From Yamagishiella unicocca (Eukaryota; Chlorophyta; Chlorophyceae; Chlamydomonadales; Volvocaceae), in contig BDSL01000045.1 of the NCBI GenBank assembly GCA_003116995.1, positions 310,001 through 374,000 of the forward strand: DNA of 64,000 nt, in the 5' to 3' direction. Positions 23,085 to 32,250 of this stretch are shown one piece after another. The position numbers and the translations under genes are program-made. Positions within the stretch are counted from its first letter, which is position 1. Every line of letters starts with the position of its first letter. The notes beneath the pieces are model-generated. The model saw nothing but the letters and a program-made list of their open reading frames with translations. It had not been told where the DNA came from and ran no database searches.

Positions 23085-24287
23085 ATGGAGCATATTACGT
23101 CGGTCGTGACGTTTGAAGAATACCACATCACTTCCAAGTTTAAGAGCAACTATACTGACATCGTGCTTCAATATAATTTAGTTAACAACCAAGTATACCT
23201 TACGCGCGTATCCGGGTCGCCGACGAAGCATGACTTCATACACGCTATTGGAAAGGGCGTCAAGAATTGCAACGATAAAGTTGAATGGGTAAAATTTGGT
23301 AGCATTCACAGCGCACACTTCGCACACCGTCACGATAACGCCGTGCTTAGATGGCAGATCGCGTGTACGCATACCAAGGTGTACGTGTGGAACCCGGAAC
23401 CCTACAGCGACACCGTACAACGAAATATCAAATGCCCTGGCTGCGACGGGTGCGCGGGGGACGGTGCGAAGATTCATGGCGACGGCTGGGCGGTTAACGC
23501 AAGACCGCTTTTGGACATCCACGGCGTGCTCAGCCAGGCGCCGGGCGGGCAGCAGCAGGCGCTGGGCAGTCAGCAGCAGACGCTGGGCGGGGCCTCTGCA
23601 GCGCTGCACTCCACTGGCGGGGGATTGCTCAGCCAGGCGCCGGGCCGGCAGCAGCAGGAGCTGGGCGGGGCTTCTTCAGCGCTTTACCCCTCTGATGGGG
23701 TGTTGCTTAGACAGCCTTGGTTCCTTCCGTCGCCAATGCACGAGTTGACGCCCCTGCAGCAGGACTTCTTCAACACGTCAAATGATGGAGCAGATCTTTT
23801 CTTGGAGGAGGTGGGCTTGTCTCAGATGCTTCATAGCGCCTTGGAAGATGCCGACACGTATGGAGTTCAGCCAGCCGTGGTCAATGGTAGTGAGCGTGGA
23901 AGTGCAGGAGCACAGGAGGGCATTATTGGCAGCAGGCGTGCTGTAGAAGATGCATCGCGTCGGCTGAACGCGTCATCTGGACCGGTAAGGAGGCGTGGTC
24001 CACACAGGCTTACAGCATACATCAAGACGGGAAAGTCAGGATCATCACGCCGCATGACAGTCGCTGACACCGCGGCCCGCAGCCCGCGGCCCATGGTGTC
24101 AGCGACTGTCATGCGGCGTGATGATCCTGACTTTCCCGTCTTGACGTATGCTGTAAGCCTGTGTGGACCACGCCTCCTTACCGGTCCAGATGACGCGTTC
24201 AGCCGACGCGATGCATCTTCTACAGCACGCCTGCTGCCAATAATGCCCTCCTGTGCTCCTGCACTACCATTGACCACGGCTGGCTGA
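23085..24287 (+). CDS. Unknown element-A gene, left copy (5' part running into the palindrome centre)
   Basis: The ATG at 23085 lies 5 bp inside the left edge of the resumed arm, right after element C. About 330 codons precede the palindrome centre at ~24083. Beyond it the frame only reads the opposite arm by chance and stops at 24287, so the native C-terminus is missing. Visible features: an N-terminal region rich in beta-forming residues (MEHITSVVTFEEYHITSKF), a CPGCDGCAG cysteine cluster, and Gln/Gly-rich repeats of the type SQAPGGQQQALGSQQQ. It could derive from an autonomous relative of the element, but I recognise no transposase domain. Whether the truncated product is expressed is unknown. 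Confidence 0.45.
   Translation: MEHITSVVTFEEYHITSKFKSNYTDIVLQYNLVNNQVYLTRVSGSPTKHDFIHAIGKGVKNCNDKVEWVKFGSIHSAHFAHRHDNAVLRWQIACTHTKVYVWNPEPYSDTVQRNIKCPGCDGCAGDGAKIHGDGWAVNARPLLDIHGVLSQAPGGQQQALGSQQQTLGGASAALHSTGGGLLSQAPGRQQQELGGASSALYPSDGVLLRQPWFLPSPMHELTPLQQDFFNTSNDGADLFLEEVGLSQMLHSALEDADTYGVQPAVVNGSERGSAGAQEGIIGSRRAVEDASRRLNASSGPVRRRGPHRLTAYIKTGKSGSSRRMTVADTAARSPRPMVSATVMRRDDPDFPVLTYAVSLCGPRLLTGPDDAFSRRDASSTARLLPIMPSCAPALPLTTAG
24072..24094. repeat. Spacer at the centre of the element-A palindrome
   Basis: A 23-bp GC-rich spacer separates GTCGCTGACACC-type arm ends that pair perfectly on either side. This near-zero loop over ~1-kb arms would form a very long hairpin in single-stranded DNA or RNA. 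Confidence 0.85.
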
Positions 24288-25160
24288 ACTCCATACGCGT
24301 CGGCAGCTTCCAAAGCGCTATGAAGCATCTGAAGCAAGCCCACCTCCTCCAAGAAAAGATCTGCTCCATCATTTGACGTGTTGAAGAAGTCCTGCTGCAG
24401 GGGCGTCAACTCGTGCATTGGCGACGGAAGGAACCAAGGCTGTCTAAGCAACACCCCATCAGAGGGGTAAAGCGCTGAAGAAGCCCCGCCCAGCTCCTGC
24501 TGCTGCCGGCCCGGCGCCTGGCTGAGCAATCCCCCGCCAGTGGAGTGCAGCGCTGCAGAGGCCCCGCCCAGCGTCTGCTGCTGGCTGCCCAGCACCTGCT
24601 GCTGCCCGCCCGGCGCCTGGCTGAGCAATCCCCCGCCAGTGGAGTGCAGCGCTGCAGAGGTCCCGCCCAGCGTCTGCTGCTGACTGCCCAGCGCCTGCTG
24701 CTGCCCGCCCGGCGCCTGGCTGAGCACGCCGTGGATGTCCAAAAGCGGCCTTGCGTTAGCCGCCCAGCCGTTGCCATGAATCTTCGCACCGTCCCCCGCG
24801 CACTCGTTGCAGCCAGGGCATTTGATATTTCGTTGTAACGGTGTCGCTGTAGAGTTCCGGGTTCCACACGTACACCTTGGTATGCGTACACGCGATCTGC
24901 CATCTAAGCACGTCGTTATTGTGACGGTGTGCGCTGTGAATGCTACCAAATTTTACCCATTCAACTTTATCGTTGCAATTCTTGACGCCCTTTCCAATAG
25001 CGTGTATGAAGTCACGCTTCGTCGGCGACCCTGATACGCGCGTAAAGTATACTTGGTTGTTAACTAAATTATATTGAAGCACGATGTCAGTATAGTTGCT
25101 CTTAAACTTGGAAGTGATGTGGTATCCTTCAAACGTCACGACCCACGTTATATGCTCCAT
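24095..25160 (-). pseudogene. Unknown element-A gene, right (inverted) copy, frameshifted
   Basis: This is the inverted counterpart of 23085-24071, starting at an ATG at 25160. Compared with the left copy, one extra T near 24839 (ACCGTTACA versus ACCGTACA) shifts the frame around codon 110, so the cysteine cluster and Gln repeats fall in another frame. It also lacks 9 bases of an Ala/His segment and contains one extra Gln/Gly repeat unit (VLGSQQQTLGG type). Which copy is ancestral cannot be told from two sequences. A frame open from 24949 covers the downstream part. Confidence 0.6.
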
Positions 25161-25293
25161 ACTAAAAATGCTCCATTCGCTCTGCCGAGGCGCGTTGGCA
25201 AGTAATACGCCGTTTAATGGTGATCTGCAGCGTGCAGCTGGAATTCCAGAAATTCCAGACAGTCGTACAGCTGGAATTAGTGCGAATTAGCGC

Positions 25294-25325
25294 TAAGGCG
25301 GGGTTCACATTTGTAAGGGGAAATT
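25294..25325 (+). repeat. TAA target duplication and left TIR of element B
   Basis: TAA at 25294-25296 precedes GGCGGGGTTCACATTTG, which is mirrored at 31492-31523. Paired 3-bp T(A/T)A duplication is diagnostic of PIF/Harbinger insertion. Confidence 0.92.
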
Positions 25326-25579
25326 ATTTGAGATGAAAAATTGAATGAGAAGAAAATTCCAAACGCGTTCACATTACCTTTTTGATGAAATTTTAATTCG
25401 GAAACGCGTTCACATATGAGATACATATTCTTCTTGGAGAGAGAAAATATGACGGCAGTAATAGCTTGGTTGTTCTACGGTTTCTTTGATACCAGGCTTG
25501 CACAAGACTGTATAGAAGCTGCAAGGATTGTGCACTGACGATAGTGCACGGTTGAGGGAACCTCTGGCGAAGCTCCGCG

Positions 25580-26510
25580 ATGAAGCGTGCGTCTGTGGAG
25601 GTAGACGCGGCAGACGACGAGGTACCGATTTCATTTGGCCAACTTAACGAGGTATATATGTACTGACAACAACTTATTGCAATGAATAGGAGGATGATGA
25701 GAACACAAGGCGCCGGCGCTTAAGCAGCATTCTGCCACGGCATGGTCTGCCTCCGAGCGCTGCGCCCACATTGGGTAGGTACTTAACATGCCCACCTTCC
25801 AACGGTAAAGCTCATCACATACCATGTGTATTGGGTTCTCGTAGTTCATGACACTGAACCCCTGCACTGAACCGACCTTACCATGAAAAACCGCAGGGAA
25901 AACGGTTTCAAGGTCTACCTCTTCGCGTCGATGCACGTCAAAGCCTGTTTACGTGGCCCCATCGCCGGGTGTTGGATTTGGCTACGGCGTTGGTGTACGC
26001 AGGGTGGACCCCTCACCAGCTGTCAACGTACCCGTGTTCTCTGAACGGAGCGCGTAAGTAAGCAACCGTGTATTGTGGGATGGCCGTGATCCTAGCAAAA
26101 ACACTCACGAATGTATCCATGTTCTCCAAAGCAGTGGGTTGGTGGCGACCAGCTTCGATGCGTACGGTATCTCTACTGACCCAGCTCATGAAGATGAAGC
26201 CCTACTCCAAATTGCTGACCTGCTGGAGTTCAAGACTAAGGACCAGAGCTCCATTGAGTGGAGTGATGAGAACCTCCGGAAGATGAACGTGGCAGAGGCC
26301 CTTGTTGACCGTATGGAATGCTGCCCGGGTCGTTACTGCTCGGGTCAGATCACCATCGTGGGCGGGAAGGGGCAACCCTTGTCTGTCAAGTGCCGGAGCG
26401 TGATCTGTTCGGAGGACAACCCCAACTCAGTCATGTGCACGGTGCAGGATTGGGGTAGAGAGGCATTGAAGGCGGCACGGAGCATCAACACGGACGAGGA
26501 GGCGCAGTAG
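25580..26510 (+). CDS. Third gene of element B, function unknown
   Basis: Four exons close in phase: 25580-25621, 25690-25774, 25897-26053 and 26135-26510, giving 219 residues. The start MKRASVEVDAADDE is acidic. Exon 2 adds an Arg cluster (NTRRRRLSS) resembling a nuclear localisation signal, and exon 3 is Ser/Arg/Gly/Val-rich and probably disordered. Residues ~96-205 look folded: acidic helices (HEDEALLQIADLLEFK), then a cysteine-containing part with Cys at 157, 158, 163, 181, 186 and 196 around ECCPGRYCSGQ and VMCTVQDWG. The end is acidic. It lies 185 bp upstream of the transposase on the same strand. Typical Harbinger elements carry only a transposase and a Myb-like protein, so this is either an accessory transposition factor or a captured host gene. 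No family is recognised. Confidence 0.62.
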
Positions 26511-26695
26511 AACGTTGGGGATAGCAAGCGTGAATGATGGTGTAGGTGTGCATGGGTCAATGCAGGAGGGGTCACGTGCGTCGACGCGTGAGTACGACGC
26601 AGATATGAAGCGGCTACCATAATTGTAACGAGGCCATCTTATCTGACCCATATCCATGAACTATAGCAACTGGTACCCACTTTCCTAATTGCTGA

Positions 26696-28144
26696 ATGAA
26701 CATAGTATTCCTGGCAGTACTCTCTGTGTTAGTAGAAGAACACACGAAGATGCTCCAACGACTCCTTGGGGCTGCCGCTGCCCTCCTTGTTGTTTATATG
26801 ACACAAACATCAATGAACATCCTGAATGACCCGTCGCATGGCGCCGAATCGTCACCTGGTGGGCGCGGCCGCCGCACCTTATGGAGCAGCCGCGCGGACA
26901 CTGAGGGACACAGCAATGGTCTTTACGAGCGAGATCTACATGGCACTTGGAATGATCGGCTCACGCGGGCTATTGACCGTAATGACACAAACGCGGAGCC
27001 ATGGGTCGACGCTCAATATCGTCGGTACTTTCGAATGGACCGGCAAACATTCAATCGCTTCATTGGTGCCTATGGACATTTATTCCCTGGAGATGGTAGC
27101 ATTAGCACGTTCCGTCCTGCAGTCCCTTCCGAAAAGCGTGTCTGTGTTTTACTCAACTGGTTGGCTACGGGAGACAGTTACGGGCAGATTGGAGCTGTGT
27201 TCGATATCTCACGTGCAGAAGTTTGCAAAATAGTTCACGACGGTGTCGAGGTGCTTCGCAGGACAATGGTTATTGAGGAGATTCGCTTTCCCAGCACGAG
27301 TGTGGATCTCATGGAGGCGTGCCGTGGGTTTTATGGCTTGTGTTCATTGCCTGGTGCGTGCGCCGCCCTTGACGGCACGTTTGTGAAAATTATGAAGCCG
27401 GGCAAGGACAAGTGCCAATACCCGGACTCTTACCACTGCTACAAGAAGTATTCCGCTATCATCCTGCTGGCGGCGGTGGACTCCTCCGGACTGTTCTTGT
27501 ATACGTCTTCAGGTGCCCATGGGTCAGCAGGAGACGCGTCTACATGGAATCACTGTGATCTCAAGGCCAAGATTGACGAGGGGAACCTACTAGTCATGGA
27601 GAAGAGTGATGTACGCAGGTTGCAAAAGTGGGCTGGGTTTCCCCTCACACGGCCGTACATTGTGGCTGACACGGCCTTCGCGATAAGCCCTACCTTGATG
27701 AAGTGTTACGATGTTGCGAATCCAACTGCAGAGGAGTTCAACTTCAACTACTCCGTCATCCGTACCCGTCGTGTCGTTGAGTGTGCCTTTGGTCGTTTGA
27801 AGGCGCGTTGGCAAATTCTTAAGGACAGTAAGTTGAACGACCCCAAGTTTGTGGCGGAGATTTCCCAGGTCTGCTGTGCGCTGCACAATTTTATCGAGCG
27901 TGGGTCCGAACGTTTGGACACTAAGTTATTCATACCCCCTACTGATGTGCCCGACTTCGTGCCTTCGTCAACATGTCGCGTGCACCATAAGAAGGATAAC
28001 GACAAGGGGGCTTTAACAATCAGGGACAGCATAGCGAAGAAGGTGATGGGTTTGTTGAAACTGGAACCAGCTCACATCGAAGCTGGTTACCAGGACCGCA
28101 TCGCACACGGGCCGGTGGCCCAGATGTACGACAACGCTGTGTAA
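26696..28144 (+). CDS. PIF/Harbinger DDE transposase
   Basis: An intact single-exon frame of 482 residues. The N-terminus is hydrophobic (LLGAAAALLVVY), which is odd for a nuclear enzyme; a later start may be used. A helix-turn-helix-like segment lies at ~156-183 (LATGDSYGQIGAVFDISR). The DDE_Tnp_4 catalytic triad is visible as D226 in AALDGTF, D325 in IVADTAF and E362 in RRVVECAFGRLKARW, with the family signature CCALHNFIE near residue 395-401. It should cut and paste at TWA targets, consistent with the TAA duplication around this element. There is no frameshift or stop, so this copy is potentially active. The partner protein is probably the minus-strand gene ending at 28310. Confidence 0.92.
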   Translation: MNIVFLAVLSVLVEEHTKMLQRLLGAAAALLVVYMTQTSMNILNDPSHGAESSPGGRGRRTLWSSRADTEGHSNGLYERDLHGTWNDRLTRAIDRNDTNAEPWVDAQYRRYFRMDRQTFNRFIGAYGHLFPGDGSISTFRPAVPSEKRVCVLLNWLATGDSYGQIGAVFDISRAEVCKIVHDGVEVLRRTMVIEEIRFPSTSVDLMEACRGFYGLCSLPGACAALDGTFVKIMKPGKDKCQYPDSYHCYKKYSAIILLAAVDSSGLFLYTSSGAHGSAGDASTWNHCDLKAKIDEGNLLVMEKSDVRRLQKWAGFPLTRPYIVADTAFAISPTLMKCYDVANPTAEEFNFNYSVIRTRRVVECAFGRLKARWQILKDSKLNDPKFVAEISQVCCALHNFIERGSERLDTKLFIPPTDVPDFVPSSTCRVHHKKDNDKGALTIRDSIAKKVMGLLKLEPAHIEAGYQDRIAHGPVAQMYDNAV

Positions 28145-28199
28145 GGTTACGGACATCGATTATTGGTATCTTCCTTTCGCTCTCTTTTACAGAAGATCC

Positions 28200-29052
28200 T
28201 CACTTCCAGCCGCGCCGCCCAGCCCTGTCCGTCGGAAACAAAGACGCCCTGATCACCACTCCCCCTTACGGGAATTTGTCTGCCGTACACGCCCAACAGC
28301 CCCCTCGCTTTAAGCCGCTCCGCCCAGCTCGTCAGAAACATAGCTGCCCGGATCCCCGCTCCCCCTTACGGGGATTTGGCTATCGGACCCGCCCATCGGC
28401 CCCTCGCTTCCAGCCGCGCCGCCCTGACCGCCGGGAACAAAGCTGCCCGGATCCCCGCTCCCCCTTATGGGGATTTGGCTATCAGACCCGCCCATCGGCC
28501 CCTCGCTTCCAGCCGCGCCGCCCTGACCGCCGGGAACAAAGCCGCCCGGATCCCCGCTCCACCTAGCGTGCATGTGGCTGCCGTACCCGCCCATCGGCCC
28601 CTCGCTTCCAGCCGCGCCGCCCTGACCGCCGGGAACAAAGCCGCCCGGATCCCCGCTCCACCTTGCGGGCATGTGGCTGCCGTACCCGCCCATCGGCCCC
28701 TCGCTTCCAGCCGCGCCGCCCTGACCGCCCTGACCGCCGGAAACAAAGCTGCCCGGATCCCCGCTCCACCTATCGGGCATGTGGCTGCCGTACCCGCCCA
28801 TCGGCCCCTGGCTTCCAGCCGCGCCGCCCTGACCGCCCTGACCGCCGGGAACAAAGCCGCCCGGATCCCCGCTCCACCTAGCGTGCATGTGGCTGCCGTA
28901 CCCGCCCATCGGCCCCTGGCTTCCAGCCGCGCCGCCCTGACCGCCCTGACCGCCGGGAACAAAGCCGCCCGGATCCCCGCTCCACCTAGCGTGCATGTGG
29001 CCGCCGTACCCGCCCATCGGCCCCTGGCTTCCAGCCGCGCCGCCCATGCCCG
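28200..29052 (-). repeat. ~100-115-bp tandem repeats in the 3' end of the element-B minus gene
   Basis: Seven coding units of ~33-38 residues (GPMGGYGSHM then WSGDPGGF) are arranged in tandem. The DNA repeat continues past the stop at 28310 as a decayed eighth unit with a different frame. Units toward the stop (SDSQIPVRGSGDPGS) are more divergent than internal ones, which are nearly identical. Confidence 0.9.
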
Positions 29053-31183
29053 GCAACCCACTGCCCATCATGCCCAGCGGCCCGCCACCGACCATGCCCA
29101 TCGTACCTCCACACTGCATGCCGCCGGACATCGCTAGCATCTTCATCTGCATCATCTGCATCTGCATTTCCATAAGCTTCCCCACTGTGTTCTGTAGGTA
29201 CGCCGTCGATGCTGTGGCGGCTTGACCCAGCTTCTCGATGCCTGCCATCATTGAGCGCGTCATCTCCAAGTTCTGCTCGCCTAGCGCCCGTGCGGCCACA
29301 ACTGCAGCAGACTGGCTCCGCGGAACAACACGGTAGCTTGTGCCCTCACCTAACCGCTGCGTCCGGGGCGGCCCCATATCCGCGTCATCCTTGAGGCTTG
29401 AGTTCTGAATTGGGAAGAAGAAGCTTGGGTGCCGCCGGAAAACCGGCATCATCTGAGGCAGGTACGGGTGGCGCTTCAACACGGCCTGCAATGCAAGGAA
29501 ACGGAGGTACAGATTGCAAATGACAATTGGATATGGTGTACACGTTACTGACCACCCTCACCTCCCTCCCCTCACTCCCCTCCCCTTTCCTCCCCTCCCC
29601 TCCCCTCCTGTGTCATGCGGTGAGCCCTGCCAACTTGCCTGGTAGTGGGCTTCATCATCCGGGTTGAAGTTAGCGCCACTTCGCTCTTCAGAGAACTCCG
29701 ACGCCACCTTGCTCAGGAACTTCTTGATGGTCTTCTCCAGCGCCGTGACAGCGTCCGTGTTGAAGTACCCGTCTGGGTACTCCAGCTCCGGCAGGTTTTT
29801 AACGGCAAACATCGACAGCCTTTCGGGGATGCCGCCGAACTTTTTCACGTTCTTCACCATCTTGCCGGAGGTCACGTCGTACGCTTCAGCCAGGAGCGCG
29901 CTCGCCTCGAACAGCACCTCCGGGTGGTAAACGTACTTATTTGTTTTGCTGCTGATGCGAGCCTTCCAGCCCTCCACGTCGTCCTTGTCAAGGTCATCGT
30001 CATCGTTAAACTGTAGTTCACGTCCCTTCTTCTTCTTCTTTACAGGAGCTGGCGTATCGGGACTGCTTTGCAGGAGTGACATATAGCTGCCGCCCATGGG
30101 AGGCGATGGCGTCTCACCGCCCCCCTGACCTGCGGCAGCCGGTGTCGCAGTTGCGCCCGTAGACGGTGAAGCACGTGCCGACGGCGGGGTTAACCCCCCG
30201 CCGGCAGCACGTGGATCCCCACTGGCTACAGCCGAACCGCTGACTTGCGTACCGAACTGCTCCGGAAGTGCAGCTTCCTGCAGCCCCTGCGACTGATATG
30301 CTGCGAAGGCGACCGCCGGTGCGTCAGCTACCTCCGGCGGCGTTGGCTGGGTAAGCTGCTGCTGTGGGAGCACTCCTGACGGCTGCTGCTGCTGTGCCTG
30401 CGGCAGTGACGGCTGCACCGGAATCCGCCTAATTCCAGGGAGCCTGTATGTGTTGAACTGGGGACGTACGCCGGGAGCCTTAGGTGGTAGCCGCGGTACG
30501 GCAGCCGCGGTAACCCCAACCGCGACCCCTGCTCCCTGGGCCGCGGTTGGGGTCGCCGCGGCTGCCGTAGCTTGGGGTACAGGCACTGATGGGGCTGCCC
30601 TCCCCGCGGAGCCGCGGCCCCTGCCTCTGCCGCGGCCGCGGCCCCTGTTACTTGGGACGTCTGTCGCAGAGGCCTCCTCCTTCTTCTTCTTCCTCTCGCG
30701 CCATTGTCGCTGGTACAGACGCTGGGCTTCCTTGCGCTCTTCATGCGTCAAGTTTAGAGTCGGCCGACCACGGCCCCTGCTGCCTTTGCTGGCGTCGGAA
30801 GCGTATGAGGCAGCGCCTGAAGCGCCGTCGTCATCGTCACTGCGGGCGTCATCGTCGTAATATGCAGTGTCGCCGCCGTAAGTTCGCCCGTCACTCCCGC
30901 CTCCTTCAGGCTGACCTCCCTCGCCCTCCCGCGCCTCCTCATTCATGCCGCCATAAGCCTCCCCGCTGTCAGATGCATATGACCTCTGGCGGCGTGCCCT
31001 CTTCAGGTTGTTGGGCAGCATGCCGTTGCGGATGGCATCCACCTGGGTTTCTATTGCGTCCCTGATATCCAACGCGCTACGTTGGACAAGGGAGTCGTCT
31101 TCATTGTCGTCATGTTCGGTCTGATAGACAGGGTCCGGCCCGTAGTCCTCTTCGCTGTACTCGGCCTCTTCGACGCCGCTCAT
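28310..31183 (-). CDS. Element-B DNA-binding-type protein with AT-hook and glycine-rich repeats
   Basis: Two exons, 29639-31183 and 28310-29485, give 906 residues. The intron (29486-29638) uses the non-canonical donor AG/GCAAGT with a normal CAG acceptor, and phases close. The start is strongly acidic. An AT-hook-like RGRGRP at ~135 is followed by a basic helix (KEAQRLYQRQWRERKKKK), and a second RGRGRGRGRG run follows. After a Pro/Gln-rich linker, residues ~390-515 form a conserved-looking domain (DDVEGWKARISSKTNKYVYH). Exon 2 adds Met-rich helices (MEMQMQMMQMKM) and seven Gly-rich repeats. In known PIF/Harbinger elements the second protein is Myb/SANT-like and brings the transposase to DNA and into the nucleus. 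That role is inferred from position and basic/AT-hook character; I could not confirm a SANT fold. Confidence 0.78.
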
Positions 31184-31491
31184 CCTCTATAGATTACGCA
31201 ATCACGCCCGGTCACGTCTAGGGAATACAGGACATCATGATTGAGATGATTGGGAAGGTTTGCGGCGGGTAAGATGGCTTGTATGGACTAATGTATTTGG
31301 AGCCTGGTCGGCTATAGGGAATACAATTTACAATCTCAAGTGAATTTTATTTTCACTCTCAGCTCTATTCCTATTTTTCAATGACACCTGTCATTGAAAA
31401 TTCCCGGAGAAAATTGTAGGAGAAAATTGCCGTTTTTGTCAATTCTATGAGATGAAAAATAATTTTCCCTCTCACAAAAGTGCCGTACCCG

Positions 31492-31523
31492 AATTTCCCC
31501 TTACAAATGTGAACCCCGCCTAA
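31492..31523 (-). repeat. Right TIR of element B and TAA target duplication
   Basis: Mirror of the left TIR, with TAA at 31521-31523 followed by the displaced last bases of element A up to 31546. Confidence 0.92.
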
Positions 31524-31546
31524 TTCCCATAGCGCGAATTCCCCCC

Positions 31547-32250
31547 ATGTCGTCTGGCGTTATGTGATTACCATCGTCCATCGATATCGGCAAGCATACT
31601 CATTTTGCTGGCGTGCGAGCAAGATGCGAGAATGGGCACCTACTTCTAGCTAGAATGCAAGAATCATGGGCGCGCAGCAATTCTCTTAAATATACAGGCT
31701 GATGAACCGCTTCGGAAGAATGTTTAACTGGTCACATGTAAATCCATTGTCAACTGCTTCCACGCCCTTCAAAACTAGTACGACCCCGTTCTTCTGCCCA
31801 TCGGTGCGCAGGCAATCGCGAGCATCAGCCCACTATCACTGTTGGATCACTTACCCCATAATAAGGACAATATGAAAACACATGCATACGCTGTATCACC
31901 ATTCTATTCGGGGTTGCGAGTCCACTCACGGCATCGTCCTCCCCATCGGCCTCTGAGGAACTCCTGCCCCGGACAAGTCATGACGACAGGGCCGAACGCG
32001 CTCCAAATCGGCGAAACGCAGCAACGCTGCGACCCATAGCGCATCACAGCGACGCGTCCGCGTGGCCAGGAAGGGCGCTCCAAAGACGCTCGAGCGCCTC
32101 GTGAACACCGGAGTTGCGCGCACGACCTTGTTCGGCCCCTTGTTCGTGCAGCCTTCCACCACGGTATATACCGGTTGCGTATGCCTGTCCCAAATTGTGG
32201 TGATGCCATTGGTGGGGGAGTGCAGCCTCCGCCGACAGATTGAACTCTCA
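31547..32250. other. Spacer right of the transposon nest
   Basis: No intact gene. 31547-31590 on the minus strand reads MDDGNHITPDD, similar to exon 1 of the gene at 21228 (DDMDYITPED), which may be a relic. The rest is featureless; 32060-32250 may be the 3' UTR of the gene ending at 32251. Confidence 0.4.

Larger units (their letters stand above)
25297..31520. mobile_element. Element B: autonomous PIF/Harbinger transposon
   Basis: A 6,224-bp element inserted in the right arm of element A. Its ends GGCGGGGTTCACATTTGTAA and the inverted copy at 31501-31520 match perfectly and continue for ~29 bp. The target TAA is duplicated (25294-25296 and 31521-31523), and removing the element restores the arm exactly. 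It carries three genes: an unassigned four-exon gene and the DDE transposase on plus, and a long DNA-binding-type protein on minus, converging near 28.2-28.3 kb. GTTCACAT recurs at ~25303, 25366 and 25405, plausible transposase-binding subterminal repeats. Confidence 0.92.
21695..31546. mobile_element. Foldback (long inverted repeat) element A, hosting two nested elements
   Basis: Both ends carry GGGGGGAATTCGCGCTATG in inverted orientation (21695 onward and up to 31546), followed by matching AATTAGCGCTAATTCGC sequence. The match continues inward through 21901-21918 versus 25137-25200 and then through 23083-24071 versus 24095-25160. Without its insertions the element is ~2.5 kb, consisting almost entirely of two inverted ~1.2-kb arms around a 23-bp spacer (24072-24094). 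Each arm contains the 5' part of the same gene, reading inward. Element C (21919-23079) interrupts the left arm and element B (25297-31520) the right arm. The terminal CAT/ATG just outside could belong to the repeat. No clear target duplication is seen, so the superfamily is unassigned. Confidence 0.85.
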
